DNA of 64,000 bases from Spirosoma rhododendri (GCF_012849055.1 NZ_CP051677.1:806001-870000), one strand, 5' to 3'. Counted from the first letter of the stretch, positions 1 to 8,922 are shown. Made by a program: numbers and translations. Notes: generated by a model from the sequence alone, not told the origin.

Positions 1-513
1 CGACTAACCGCAGGGCTGGACATAGCACTTATCAGTAAAACGATAAACTGGAACACCGATAGCACGGCTAAACGAGTTTGGATCGTTGATGCATTGAGCG
101 GCCAATCCTTATACGTCAGTCCTTTTCTACGATATGAGTTTCGTAAACAAAGCCATCAACGGTTAGTGCCTTATGTGGTAGCCGGTTTGGTTTTCAATAA
201 GCTACTCAATAGTCAACTGACTATCAATCGTCTCTATCCACGTAATCGGTTTACGGCTACCTACGATGACTTAGTCCCTTGGACTGCAACCGTTAATAAA
301 GAGGCAGGATTAGACGAGCTGGGCGGTTCATTAGGGGGCGGCTTACTATGGCAGGTAGCGAATCGCCTAACACTTGTTGCTGATATGCGCCTGGTTTATT
401 CAGCCGCCTTTCTGTCAGTATATAAAGTGCCTACCATCACTAACAACGAGCCTGCCCTGTCGCCCCGTACTTTTCAACTCAATAACTCCATAGGTATAAA
501 CATCTCGCTGTAA
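1..513 (+). CDS. Outer-membrane beta-barrel protein, C-terminal part
   Basis: The reading frame is open from the first base of the window and encodes about 170 residues before TAA, so the true start lies upstream; the first in-frame start-like codon is a TTG at 94. The sequence alternates hydrophobic and polar residues in short strands (LYVSPFLRYEF, RLTLVADMRLVYS) and ends in a strand followed by a short polar tail, as in PorT-like or OmpA-like Bacteroidota barrels of about 200 residues. It probably sits in the outer membrane, but no specific substrate can be inferred. It is convergent with the MntA/HepT pair, with a hairpin between them. The barrel fold is inferred from pattern only. Confidence 0.6.
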   Translation, partial: RLTAGLDIALISKTINWNTDSTAKRVWIVDALSGQSLYVSPFLRYEFRKQSHQRLVPYVVAGLVFNKLLNSQLTINRLYPRNRFTATYDDLVPWTATVNKEAGLDELGGSLGGGLLWQVANRLTLVADMRLVYSAAFLSVYKVPTITNNEPALSPRTFQLNNSIGINISL

Positions 514-561
514 CTATGCAGGCTCACGGCTTCCTGCAACTGACCGAATGTCTTCCTTTTC

Positions 562-589
562 CCTATGTCTGTGAAGACACAGACATAGG
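562..589. terminator. Intergenic hairpin between convergent genes
   Basis: There is a perfect 12-base stem (562-573 with 578-589) and a 4-base loop. It lies between the convergent barrel gene and mntA, so it could terminate both directions, although no strong T-run follows. Its core GTCTGTGAAGACACAGAC recurs with one or two changes at 8955 and 9011, so it also belongs to an interspersed repeat family. Confidence 0.5.
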
Positions 590-629
590 AATATGTGTGA
601 TCTGAGAACTAACAAGTCAGAGTGACTTA

Positions 630-938
630 CTACGAAGTTTGCTCGTACAGCGTTACGCCAACCCGGTCAATGTGGTCGCGCAGGGCGGGGTTGGTTAGCT
701 GATCGTAGAGCAATAAGTCGAAGGTGAACGGCAGATCCAGATCGTCCAGGTCGTTGTCGAGCCGGAAGCGATCGCGCAGGGCAAACGACTCACCGAATAA
801 CGCCAGGTCGACGTCGGAACCGGGGTGGTTCGTTCCTTTAGCCCGCGACCCAAACAGGATTGCCCGTTCCAGCCGGGGTGTTCGCGATAACACCTGCCGA
901 ATCTGAACCAGTTGTTTATCCGTCAGTCCGTACATCAT
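630..938 (-). CDS. mntA: MntA-type nucleotidyltransferase antitoxin
   Basis: This 102-residue minimal nucleotidyltransferase carries the exact GS-x10-D-x-D signature (G30, S31, D42, D44), with a further acidic position in FTFDLLLYD near residue 74. In the characterised HepT/MntA (type VII) systems such proteins AMPylate a tyrosine of the HEPN toxin and so inactivate it; here that role is inferred from family and pairing. The start codon overlaps the stop of hepT by four bases (ATGA), which suggests translational coupling. The second codon is also ATG and could serve as the start. The alternative is an orphan HI0073-like transferase, but the partner makes the toxin-antitoxin reading stronger. 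Confidence 0.85.
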   Translation of the reverse strand: MMYGLTDKQLVQIRQVLSRTPRLERAILFGSRAKGTNHPGSDVDLALFGESFALRDRFRLDNDLDDLDLPFTFDLLLYDQLTNPALRDHIDRVGVTLYEQTS

Positions 939-1399
939 TCGATATCGTTTTTCTTCGGCTCCATATCGTCTATTAGCAGCTCGTTGAATACCGTGAGCAG
1001 GTGCTCAAAATCGTAAAAATATTCCTGCCGGATAGTTTCGGCGATCCTGTTAGCCGTTGCTTCGTCGTAAGTATGCGAAGTAGCATTTCGGCTGCTGACC
1101 ATCTCCATCCAACGTTCTCCATTGGTAATCAGGCCGACACGATTGCTTAGTCGAAAGGTGTCTTTCGATCCCGTAATGTTCGTATAACCCTGATCGACGA
1201 GATAATCTTTCAGTGTGTTCCAGGCCAGTTCATAGGTAAACTCGAAGCACTTGATAAGTCCCTGCTGTTCCAGCTTCGAATAGCTATGCAGACTGACGGC
1301 TTCCTGTAGTTGTCCAAATGCTTTCTTAAAGTTGGAAAACCGCTGTTTCCATCGCACGTCTTTTTCCATGAACGACCGTAATTTTTGGACCAAGTTCAT
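935..1399 (-). CDS. hepT: HepT-type HEPN RNase toxin (HI0074 family)
   Basis: This 154-residue all-helical protein belongs to the HI0074 nucleotidyltransferase-partner family. The HEPN catalytic motif R-x4-H-x-Y is intact as R104, H109 and Y111. In the family the R and H form the RNase site, and the nearby tyrosine is the one AMPylated by MntA. It is the first gene of a two-gene operon with mntA, toxin first and antitoxin second, joined by an ATGA overlap. The usual family length is about 130-150 residues, so it appears complete. Toxicity is inferred from the intact motif and has not been shown for this copy. Confidence 0.85.
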   Translation of the reverse strand: MNLVQKLRSFMEKDVRWKQRFSNFKKAFGQLQEAVSLHSYSKLEQQGLIKCFEFTYELAWNTLKDYLVDQGYTNITGSKDTFRLSNRVGLITNGERWMEMVSSRNATSHTYDEATANRIAETIRQEYFYDFEHLLTVFNELLIDDMEPKKNDIE

Positions 1400-1444
1400 C
1401 AGAAATGAGCAGGATCAAAACTCGGCTGTAACAGCACCCTGTCG

Positions 1445-2827
1445 CTACACCTTCTGCCGGTTAGGATGTACCCACGGCTGCCGGTACGGGCGTTGCAGCA
1501 GTTTGGTCGCTTCAGGGTCGCCGACGACTTCGCGCTTTTGCGGGTCGTACACCAGCGGGCGGCCGGTTTTCATCGACAGGTTTGCCAGAATACAGCTTGC
1601 CGTTGAGATATGGCCCTCTTCGATGTCGGCTACGGGGCGACCATTCTTTTCGATAGCGGCCAGAAAATCGAGCATGTGCAGACGAGTAGCGGGGGCTGCG
1701 TTTAGTTCGATGCGATCTTCTTTCAGGTCTTCGGGGTACTTCTCTTTTTCGAAAACGACGTCTTTGTGGATTTTCTCACCCTTCGTCGGGCCGTCTTTAT
1801 CGGCGGGGATGAAGTCGTAACTCATCGTACTGCCCCAGAGCGTGCCCTTGTCGCCGTAGAGCGTAAACGACCACGGGTAATCAGGATTGTTGGGTGTACC
1901 CCAAGTGCGGTGCTGCCAGATACAGTTCAGCCCGTCGTACTCGAACAGGGCCGACTGCGTGTCGGAAATGTTCGACTTGCCTTCCTTCTGCACGTAGATG
2001 CCCCCCGTCGAACTGATACGCTTCGGCCAGCCCAGTTTCAGCATCCAGCGGACAGTGTCGAACATGTGCACGCACATATCGCCCACAACCCCGTTACCGT
2101 ACTCCATAAATGTACGCCACCAGCGAATGTGCGGCAGGCCGTCGTAGGGGCGCTTCGGCGCAGGGCCGCTCCACATCTCGTAGTCGAAAAAGGCAGGAAC
2201 GGGTTCGACGGGCGGGGTGCCGTTGTTACGCATTGGGTAATAGCAACACATCTCCACGTGCCGGATGTTGCCCAGCAGTCCAGCATCGACAATATTCTTC
2301 TTGGCGTCAATCAGATGGGGGGTGCTTTTGCGCTGCGTCCCGACCTGCACGACCTTGCCGTATTTACGCGCAGCAGCGACCATCGCTTCGCCTTCCAGCA
2401 CGTCGACACTGATGGGTTTCTGTACGTAGACATGCGCCCCCGACTTCACAGCTTCGATCATGGTTAGCGCGTGCCAGTGGTCGGGTGTACCGATCAGTAC
2501 GATATCGAGTTGATTCTCGGCCAGCATCTTCCGGTAATCGCCGTACAGCTTCGGCACCTTCCCTGATTTTTGCCGCTGACTCACCAGCTTACCCGCTTCA
2601 TCAAGCTGATGCTGATCGACATCGCACAGGGCCACCACTTCGACTGGTGATACCTGAATGAGCCGGAACAGATCGCTTTTGCCGTACCAGCCCGTGCCGA
2701 TCAACCCGACGCGGTAGGTTTTGGCAAACGAAGTAAGTGGCAGGCCGCTTGCATCAAGGGTACTCATGGCCAGTGAAGCGGCTGAGCCCAGCAGAAAATG
2801 GCGACGATCGAGGGAAAAGGCGGTCAT
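1445..2827 (-). CDS. Tat-exported Gfo/Idh/MocA family oxidoreductase
   Basis: This 460-residue NAD(P)-dependent oxidoreductase starts with a twin-arginine signal (DRRHFLLGSAAS, arginines 8-9). A Rossmann glycine motif GLIGTGWYG follows at about 41-49, and the sugar-dehydrogenase QKPIS segment lies near residue 138, where EKP is usual. The second half matches the alpha/beta substrate domain of secreted Bacteroidota members that act on sugars or polyols. It probably folds with its cofactor in the cytoplasm before export by Tat. The gene stands alone on its strand, separated from the upstream GNAT gene by a strong terminator. The substrate cannot be told from the sequence. Confidence 0.85.
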   Translation of the reverse strand: MTAFSLDRRHFLLGSAASLAMSTLDASGLPLTSFAKTYRVGLIGTGWYGKSDLFRLIQVSPVEVVALCDVDQHQLDEAGKLVSQRQKSGKVPKLYGDYRKMLAENQLDIVLIGTPDHWHALTMIEAVKSGAHVYVQKPISVDVLEGEAMVAAARKYGKVVQVGTQRKSTPHLIDAKKNIVDAGLLGNIRHVEMCCYYPMRNNGTPPVEPVPAFFDYEMWSGPAPKRPYDGLPHIRWWRTFMEYGNGVVGDMCVHMFDTVRWMLKLGWPKRISSTGGIYVQKEGKSNISDTQSALFEYDGLNCIWQHRTWGTPNNPDYPWSFTLYGDKGTLWGSTMSYDFIPADKDGPTKGEKIHKDVVFEKEKYPEDLKEDRIELNAAPATRLHMLDFLAAIEKNGRPVADIEEGHISTASCILANLSMKTGRPLVYDPQKREVVGDPEATKLLQRPYRQPWVHPNRQKV

Positions 2828-2896
2828 AACGGGAGTGACGTTGTTTATCTAAAAAAGACATGCCCCCGCCTGACTTAACCATTTAGCCACAAACAA

Positions 2897-2925
2897 AAAG
2901 CCCCGCCGATCATCGGCGGGGCTTT
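2897..2925 (-). terminator. Rho-independent terminator of the GNAT gene
   Basis: A perfect 14-base GC-rich stem (2897-2910 with 2912-2925) reads into a T-run on the minus strand (plus-strand A-run 2891-2899). It lies 43 bases past the GNAT stop codon. Confidence 0.85.
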
Positions 2926-2929
2926 CAAG

Positions 2930-2968
2930 GATAAACCTTAAACGATAAACATTGAACGTTAAACGACT
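2930..2968. repeat. Solo arm of the TTTAAGGT octamer repeat
   Basis: About four and a half 8-base units related to TTTAAGGT (read on the minus strand) lie directly against the GNAT stop codon. The same unit class forms both arms of inverted repeats at 8929, 39164 and 45889. Here only one arm exists; the partner position is occupied by the GC-rich terminator. Confidence 0.55.
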
Positions 2969-3678
2969 TAATGTGCTGGTTCCAGTTCACGGTCGCGCGA
3001 CTTCGTGCGGGCCCGATCAATATGCAGACGCATCAGGATACCTTTCTTGATCCGCATCCAGCGTTCGTACAGGCTCGACTCGGTCAGGAAATTCCACTTC
3101 TCTTTTTTCTCTTCTTTCCGGTGCTCTTCGGGGTCATAGAGCATACCCGTGCATAGGCAATGCTTGCGATTCGTCCGGGTCAGAATGTCGAAGTTAGTGC
3201 AGGTCTGACAGCCTTTCCAGAACGACTCATCGCCCGGCAGTTCGCTGAGCGTAACCGGGTGATAGCCCAGATCGGAATTGATCTTCATCACGGCCAGACT
3301 CGTCGTGATACCGATGATCTTGGCCGTCGGAAACATCGTCCGCGACAGCTCAAATGCTTTCGCCTTGATGCGCGTCGCGATGCCACTTTTGCGGTGCTCG
3401 GGGTGTACAATCAATCCTGAGTTAGCCACGAATTTGCCGTGGTCCCAGGTTTCGATATAACAGAACCCAACCCACTCACCCGACAGGGTCATGGCGATAA
3501 TCGCCTTCCCTTCGAGCATTTTTTCCATGACGTATATCGGCGACCGTTTGGCAATACCGGTTCCGCGTGCTTTCGCACTTTCTTCCATCTCATGGCAAAT
3601 GGCTTCTGCCAGTCGCAGATGGTTTTCGCTGGCTACCTGAACAATGTATTGGTCGTTGACTACTTCTGGCTTAATCAT
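2968..3678 (-). CDS. GNAT-family N-acetyltransferase with cysteine-rich tail
   Basis: This 236-residue protein has a GNAT fold in residues 10-150. The acetyl-CoA loop HRKSGIAT lies at 95-102, after the strand GLIVHPE. A second part contains four cysteines in a CxxC...CxC arrangement (C157, C160, C174, C176), followed by a highly charged C-terminus. Similar Bacteroidota proteins occur near arginine-biosynthesis genes and have been proposed to act like N-acetylglutamate synthase, but no arg gene is nearby, so the substrate is open. The cysteines could bind a metal. Transcription ends at the terminator 2897-2925. Confidence 0.75.
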   Translation of the reverse strand: MIKPEVVNDQYIVQVASENHLRLAEAICHEMEESAKARGTGIAKRSPIYVMEKMLEGKAIIAMTLSGEWVGFCYIETWDHGKFVANSGLIVHPEHRKSGIATRIKAKAFELSRTMFPTAKIIGITTSLAVMKINSDLGYHPVTLSELPGDESFWKGCQTCTNFDILTRTNRKHCLCTGMLYDPEEHRKEEKKEKWNFLTESSLYERWMRIKKGILMRLHIDRARTKSRDRELEPAH

Positions 3679-4078
3679 CGTCGTTGATTGGGCGACCCCT
3701 ACGGCCGCTGCGGAGACGTTGCTATCCGCGTCGTGAATGGATTGGAATGAATAAACGGAAAAGAGGGCGAAACTGATTTACCGCGTAGGTAAATAATGCT
3801 ATATGGTCCATACGGACCTAAACCGGAAGGGTGTAGTATGGAAGAAGGCCGGTATGAAAACGAGCTTACCCATCGGTTGTGAACTGACAAAAATAGCGGA
3901 CAAACATCGGGAGTTTATCCGGGTCATGCAATAGTAAAAACGGATTTTTTCATCGATAGTTCACCTACTTTTTAAACATATTGACTCTACATTCCGTACA
4001 CTAACAGTCGAGGCTGTGAATGAGTAGGTTAGCCCCGATTGTACGATCTATAATCGTGCCGATCTCCTTTCCCAACCC
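3679..4078. other. Divergent intergenic region with palindromes, no gene seen
   Basis: This 400-base gap separates the divergent GNAT and MFS genes and must hold both promoters. Visible palindromes are ATTTACC/GGTAAAT (3776-3782 with 3788-3794) and GGTCC/GGACC (3805-3809 with 3813-3817). A minus-strand TATTTTTG -7 candidate lies at 3888-3895 without a clear -33 partner. No convincing small ORF or RNA was seen. Confidence 0.5.
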
Positions 4079-5422
4079 ATGCAGATTGCCCTTCCCTCGC
4101 CCAGCTACCCGCTGACGCTTAGCCAGAGCCGACTACTACGGTATGGCGTATTCTTCTATCTGTACGTCATGCAGGGCATTCCATCGGGCTTCTACCTGAC
4201 GGCACTGGCCAATTATTTTACGGGGAAAGGCGTCAGCCCGGACGTGGTTGGGTCGTTTATCGCCATCATTGGTTTGCCATGGGCATTTCAGTTTATCTGG
4301 GGCCCCTTGATCGACCGGTTTCAGGGATCGCCGATGGGTCGGCGCAAACCGTGGGTTGTTGGCGCTCAACTGATGACTGTGCTGGCATCGTGCGTACTGC
4401 TGTTCGTGGGTAATCCTGTCGCGCAGATCGGTACACTGGGCTGGCTATTCTGCCTCCGGAGTGTCTTTGCCGCCATTCAGGATGCGAGCGTCGACGCGAT
4501 GGCAATCACCGTGATTCCCGAAGACGAGCGTGGGCGGGTGAATGCGTTCATGCGGGCAGGGTTCCTCGTCGGGACGGGCATTGGCGCGGCCGTGTTCGCC
4601 AACCTGCTGCACGACTACGGTTTTCATAGCGCGGCCCTGGTACAAATCATGTGTCTGCTGACGGGTGTGCTGCTGATGATTTTTGTTCGCGAAAAACCCG
4701 GTGACCGGCTACTGCCGCTATTTAGTGACGAAACCAATCAGTCTAACATGGCAGCCGGACCCGGCAAAACTGAAGCTGCCAGCCACCCGACCCACGATTT
4801 TAAGTGGCTGTTTACGGAGTTGTTCAAAAGTCTGTTCGCCCGAAAAAGTCTGCTGCTGTTTGGCGCTATTCTGCTAGCCTACGTCAGTAATGCCCTGTTT
4901 CTACGCGCCTATAATCACCACCTGATTGACGAACTGGGCTGGGCCGACGATGACGTGTCTGTACTGACTGGCACGTATGGGATGGTGGCGGCAACGGCCA
5001 TCGCATTGACCGGCGGCTACCTCGCCGACCGCATGGGTGCCCGTCGGTTGCTTATCATCGTCATGGGCGTCGTGGCGGTGTACCTGATTAGCTTCAACCT
5101 ATTGTCGTCCAGCTGGGTCAGGCGCGACATTGCGCAGTCGGGGCTGGTGGCGTTGTATTTTATGGACCCGGCTGTGAGTGCGGCCGCGATGCCGGTACTG
5201 ATGGCGATTTGCCGGAAGGGTGTCGAAGGATCGCAGTTTACGACGTACATGGCGTTCGTAAACCTGAGCGACGTCGCGGGGACTTATTTCGCCGGTACGG
5301 CCCTGCTGCACTTCACCGCCCCGACCATCGGTTTGTTTGGTGGTTGCCTGGCATTGCTAGCCATGTTCACCGCTTTCCTAACGCTCCGGCACTACCGGAA
5401 GAGTGGCCCCTCCCCATTCTAA
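4079..5422 (+). CDS. MFS permease, AmpG-like
   Basis: This 447-residue major facilitator has about twelve hydrophobic segments and a charged central loop around residues 210-240. The MFS motif A region after helix 2 reads GPLIDRFQGSPMGRRKPW (about 79-96), and a second copy, GGYLADRMGARR, follows the central loop. FFYLYVMQGIPSGFYLTALANYF near the start is characteristic of the AmpG/acetyl-CoA-transporter branch. AmpG proteins import muropeptides for wall recycling, but many Bacteroidota members of this branch have other solutes, so only the class is firm. The gene is monocistronic and convergent with the ABC operon. Confidence 0.8.
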   Translation: MQIALPSPSYPLTLSQSRLLRYGVFFYLYVMQGIPSGFYLTALANYFTGKGVSPDVVGSFIAIIGLPWAFQFIWGPLIDRFQGSPMGRRKPWVVGAQLMTVLASCVLLFVGNPVAQIGTLGWLFCLRSVFAAIQDASVDAMAITVIPEDERGRVNAFMRAGFLVGTGIGAAVFANLLHDYGFHSAALVQIMCLLTGVLLMIFVREKPGDRLLPLFSDETNQSNMAAGPGKTEAASHPTHDFKWLFTELFKSLFARKSLLLFGAILLAYVSNALFLRAYNHHLIDELGWADDDVSVLTGTYGMVAATAIALTGGYLADRMGARRLLIIVMGVVAVYLISFNLLSSSWVRRDIAQSGLVALYFMDPAVSAAAMPVLMAICRKGVEGSQFTTYMAFVNLSDVAGTYFAGTALLHFTAPTIGLFGGCLALLAMFTAFLTLRHYRKSGPSPF

Positions 5423-5472
5423 TCTTGCAGGAGTTTCACGTGGTGTATATTAATTGGCTTCATAGACAGGCC

Positions 5473-5550
5473 TTTTTACCCCTAAATCCCCTGAAGGGGA
5501 CTTATTCTACACATGAGTAAAGTCCCCTTCAGGGGATTTAGGGGTAAAAA
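5473..5550. repeat. Perfect 30-base inverted repeat (CCCCTGAAGGGG class)
   Basis: The arms 5473-5502 and 5521-5550 are exact reverse complements around an 18-base loop. Each arm contains the self-palindrome CCCCTGAAGGGG and is bounded by TTTTTACCCC/GGGGTAAAAA. It lies between convergent genes (MFS and the ABC ATPase), so it may act as a two-way terminator. A relative with the same core is at 27184-27253. Confidence 0.85.
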
Positions 5551-5630
5551 ATCTCCTTTTCGTAGTACTCAGATTTAAATGCTCGAAACCCCTACAAGAT
5601 TAGAACGGGGTGGGGTTGTTCCACAAAAAT

Positions 5631-6755
5631 CTATCGGATGACTAACTCGGTGGCGTCGTCGAAGAAGTGGGCCTGACCAACGTTCAGGTACAGCGTTACG
5701 GATTGCCCCGCCCGCAAGCGCATCGCATCAGCAGGCGACACGCGCGCAACGAGCGGAATGCCGCCCAGCGGAATGCCGTTCATTGTGACGTATGCCAATG
5801 CTTCGTTACCCATGTTTTCGACGGCATCGATTACCACCGGCAACGGTACTGCTTGCGTGTCGGCCGGCGACAGGGTCAGGTGTTCGGCCCGGATGCCCAG
5901 CGTTACAGGCTTATCGACGTAAGGTGTAAGTGACGTTTGCGGTCCTGCTTCCGTTAGCGGAATTTGTAACCCGCTGCCAGTTGTTACAAAGCTTGCCCCT
6001 TCGGTAGTTTGCCGAATCTGCCCAGCCAGAAAATTCATCGGTGGCGTGCCGATAAAGCCCGCGACGAAGCGATTAGCGGGATGGTTGTACAGTTCAAGGG
6101 GCGTATCGTACTGCATCACGTCGCCACCGCGCAACACGACGATCCGGTCGCCAAGGGTCATGGCCTCGACCTGATCGTGGGTAACGTAAATCATCGTGGC
6201 CTTGAGCTGCCGGTGCAGTTTCTGGAGTTCAATCCGGGTTTGTCCGCGCAGCTTGGCGTCGAGGTTACTCAATGGCTCGTCGAACAGAAATACTTTAGGT
6301 TCACGCACAATCGCCCGACCGATTGCGACGCGCTGCCGCTGCCCGCCCGACATATCTTTTGGCTTACGATCGAGCAGGTTCTCGATTTCCAGAATGCGGG
6401 CCGCCTGCGTTACGCGCTCCCGGATTTCGGCCTTCGGCATGTTGCGCAGTTTCAGGCCAAACGCCATGTTCTCGAACACAGTCATGTGCGGGTACAGGGC
6501 GTAATTCTGGAACACCATCGCGATGTCACGGTCCTTCGGCGGCAGATCGTTGATCCGTTTGCCGTCCAGCAGCATGTCACCGGATGTGATATCTTCCAGC
6601 CCGGCAATCATCCGCAACAGCGTCGATTTTCCGCAGCCGCTCGGCCCCACGAGCACGACAAACTCCTGATCGCGCACGTCGATACTGACATCCCGAATCA
6701 CGGTCGGCCCGTCGCCGTAGGCTTTGACAATGTGCGTTAAAGTTACGTTAGCCAT
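5631..6755 (-). CDS. Sugar ABC transporter ATP-binding protein (MalK/UgpC type)
   Basis: This 374-residue ATPase has Walker [10 protein letters not shown] at 37-45, the signature MSGGQRQRV near 135, Walker B VFLFDEP near 158 with LSNLDAKLR, and the switch histidine in [16 protein letters not shown]. The last 120 residues form the OB-like (TOBE) regulatory domain of the MalK/UgpC group, which energises binding-protein-dependent sugar uptake. It is the last gene of an operon with a binding lipoprotein, two permeases and an exported enzyme. The gap to the preceding gene is filled entirely by an octamer inverted repeat. Confidence 0.9.
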   Translation of the reverse strand: MANVTLTHIVKAYGDGPTVIRDVSIDVRDQEFVVLVGPSGCGKSTLLRMIAGLEDITSGDMLLDGKRINDLPPKDRDIAMVFQNYALYPHMTVFENMAFGLKLRNMPKAEIRERVTQAARILEIENLLDRKPKDMSGGQRQRVAIGRAIVREPKVFLFDEPLSNLDAKLRGQTRIELQKLHRQLKATMIYVTHDQVEAMTLGDRIVVLRGGDVMQYDTPLELYNHPANRFVAGFIGTPPMNFLAGQIRQTTEGASFVTTGSGLQIPLTEAGPQTSLTPYVDKPVTLGIRAEHLTLSPADTQAVPLPVVIDAVENMGNEALAYVTMNGIPLGGIPLVARVSPADAMRLRAGQSVTLYLNVGQAHFFDDATELVIR

Positions 6756-6759
6756 AGTT

Positions 6760-6838
6760 AAAGAGTGAAAGAGCGAAAGAATGAAAGAGTGGCTGGCGTG
6801 TCATTCGCTCTTTCACTCTTTCGTTCTTTCGCTCTTTA
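6760..6838. repeat. Octamer-built inverted repeat, AAAGARYG class
   Basis: Each arm (6760-6790 and 6807-6837) is four tandem 8-base units of consensus AAAGARYG, varying almost only at positions 6 and 7. The arms pair imperfectly, and all mismatches are transitions. The element starts 5 bases before the ATPase start codon and overlaps the stop codon of the upstream gene at 6836, so it fills the intergenic space. The same unit class recurs at 25546-25634. Confidence 0.85.
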
Positions 6839-8113
6839 TAAAATCTTGTATTTCTCCAGCCGCTGGAAGGCCCAGAGGCTTTCGATGGTTGATTCGGCAC
6901 CGGCGTTTCGGTTGACGCCGTTGGCACCGATACCGTCGTAGCCTCGCCCGGTCGTTTTGTCGTACATGGGCGTACTGGCGATATTTTTACCCAGAAACCA
7001 ACTCGCTAACCGACGGGCAAGGGCGGTATATTTCTGGTCGTTGGTCTGGTCGTAGGCTTCGAGCGTGGCCCAGATCATGGGCCGGATACCATAGGCAATC
7101 TGCGAAAACTGACTCATCCGGATGGAGGTAATTGCATCGCCGGTCTGCTGCACGTCGAACGATTCAAGATAGTTCTGCCGAATAAGCCAGGGGTAGAAGT
7201 TGTCGATTTCGCGCCGGGCGGCCGCCTGCCAGTCGGGCTTGTTTAGCTGTCTACCCACCCGCAATAAGGCATAAGCCTGATCGCTGGCGTAAGCATGCCA
7301 AGTATTTTCAAAACTCAGGATAGCCCCGTACGGAAACTGGTTTTGTCCACCGTGTTGCATCGCTACGATGCCATCACCCAGCTTCTCGATCAGCTTCAGC
7401 ACGTCGGCGCTGGCCTGCCGTTGCTGCTCATTAGCCAGACAAATCAGCAGGATAGCCGCCTGATCAGTTCCTGATCCGAACGGTAGCCATTTCGGCACGG
7501 CAACACTCTGGATTGTGTCATATTCAGCAGGCTTTCCACCAAAATCACGCAGCACGTTGGCCGTAATTTTCTGCGTTGCAACCGCAATACGACCGGCCAG
7601 TTTTACGTCGCGCTGCCGGTAATACGAATTGGCTTCTGAGAGGCACCAAAACGCCCGCCACGACCAGAAGTTGGCTTCGGCCACGCTGGTGCGGAATGTT
7701 TTATTGATTGTACGATCGGGCCACAGGAAGTTGTAAAAATAACCCGCCCCGGCCGCGCCCTCGGGGGCTTGTAGTTGCAGCACAAACTCCGTCATGGCGC
7801 GTAACCGGGTCTGCTTGCTGGGGCTGGTAGTAAGGTCGGGTTCGTTGAGCAGAAAAAGGGCCGCCCTGGCTACATCATCGATGCAGGTGAAGCCCTCATC
7901 GTCATCACCGACAAGTCGATAGTCGGGCGCATTGCTGTAAATCGCGACCGTCCCAACCGTTGCACTGTTGGGTAGTGTCACGGTCTGGTACAGATGGTTG
8001 AGATGGGCCAGATTGACATATCGCCCGGCTGGAGTTGATTGCGCGGTAAGACGTCCGCTACTGACAATCAGTAAAACGATTCCTACAAGGCGGTACAGAT
8101 AAGCGTGATTCAT
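6836..8113 (-). CDS. Exported alpha/alpha-toroid glycosidase-like protein
   Basis: This 425-residue protein has a signal peptide (hydrophobic residues 8-20, cleavage near LTAQS). The rest is largely helical, with repeated aromatic-rich segments (NFWSWRAFWCLSEAN, FSFENTWHAYASDQAYALL) typical of six-hairpin toroid enzymes. The motif GFTCIDDVARAALFLL near residue 75 resembles the conserved DDNARA segment of some glycan-acting toroid domains. Its place among sugar ABC-transporter genes suggests it trims a glycan outside the cytoplasmic membrane for import. No family number can be assigned with confidence, and the catalytic residues are not identified. Confidence 0.6.
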   Translation of the reverse strand: MNHAYLYRLVGIVLLIVSSGRLTAQSTPAGRYVNLAHLNHLYQTVTLPNSATVGTVAIYSNAPDYRLVGDDDEGFTCIDDVARAALFLLNEPDLTTSPSKQTRLRAMTEFVLQLQAPEGAAGAGYFYNFLWPDRTINKTFRTSVAEANFWSWRAFWCLSEANSYYRQRDVKLAGRIAVATQKITANVLRDFGGKPAEYDTIQSVAVPKWLPFGSGTDQAAILLICLANEQQRQASADVLKLIEKLGDGIVAMQHGGQNQFPYGAILSFENTWHAYASDQAYALLRVGRQLNKPDWQAAARREIDNFYPWLIRQNYLESFDVQQTGDAITSIRMSQFSQIAYGIRPMIWATLEAYDQTNDQKYTALARRLASWFLGKNIASTPMYDKTTGRGYDGIGANGVNRNAGAESTIESLWAFQRLEKYKIL

Positions 8114-8124
8114 AGTCTGAAACC

Positions 8125-8922
8125 TCAGTCTTTCAGCCCCGACGAAGCCATACTGCGGATAAAGTGTTTCTGGAAAAACAGGTAGAGAATAACCACCGGC
8201 ACCGCCAGCAACACCGCAGCCGCGATTTTTACGCCCAATTGCCCCTCAGCCCGGCCACCCACCGAAAACAGCGTCACGAGTTGTGGCATGGTCATGGTCG
8301 ATTCATCGCGAATAACGATCAGCGGCCACAGCGCTTCGTTCCACAGGCCCATAAACGTCAGGATGGTAATGGTCAGCACGGTCGGCAGGACGTTGGGGAC
8401 GAGTATCTGGAAGATGATGCGCAACTCCCCCGCCCCGTCGATACGGGCCGCGTCGATCAGGGCCTGCGGCAGACTCTGGAACGCCTGCCGGAACAGCAGC
8501 ACGGCCAGCGAACTCAGCGAAAACGGTATAATCAGCGCCAGATACGTGTCAATCCAGCCCAGCCGCACCATCGTAATGTAGTTCGGAATCAGCGTAATCT
8601 GAAACGGCAGGGTCATGGTGAAAATAATGGCATAGAAAATCCAGTTGCGCCCGACGAACTCGTGCCGGGCCAATGCGTAGCCGACCATCGCGCCCGTCAC
8701 CAGCACCAGCCCCGTTGTCACGATCGCCACGAATGCACTGTTAAGGAAGGCCCGGCCCAGCGGTATTTTGGTGAAGACAGTGATGTAGTTATCCCACGTA
8801 AACTGCTCCGGCAGCAGCGTCAGGTCACCCAGCCCGCTCTCCGCCGACAGCGACGCACTGAGCATCCAGACAAACGGGTACACGAACGTCAGCGCAGCCA
8901 GGGCAAGGAGGACGTATTTCAT
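8125..8922 (-). CDS. Sugar ABC transporter permease (MalG type)
   Basis: This 265-residue inner-membrane permease has about six hydrophobic helices. The cytoplasmic EAA loop DAARIDGAGELRIIFQILVP (about 160-179) docks onto the ATPase. The opening MKYVLLALAALTFVYPFVWMLSASL is typical of the CUT1 MalG/UgpE group. It lies 11 bases upstream of the toroid-enzyme gene in the operon. Together with the second permease it forms the translocation pore for an unknown sugar. Confidence 0.9.
   Translation of the reverse strand: MKYVLLALAALTFVYPFVWMLSASLSAESGLGDLTLLPEQFTWDNYITVFTKIPLGRAFLNSAFVAIVTTGLVLVTGAMVGYALARHEFVGRNWIFYAIIFTMTLPFQITLIPNYITMVRLGWIDTYLALIIPFSLSSLAVLLFRQAFQSLPQALIDAARIDGAGELRIIFQILVPNVLPTVLTITILTFMGLWNEALWPLIVIRDESTMTMPQLVTLFSVGGRAEGQLGVKIAAAVLLAVPVVILYLFFQKHFIRSMASSGLKD

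Noticed and set aside
3699..3890. A 63-codon minus-strand ORF upstream of the GNAT gene
   Set aside because: Low-complexity serine/proline-rich translation over palindromic promoter-region DNA; not supported.
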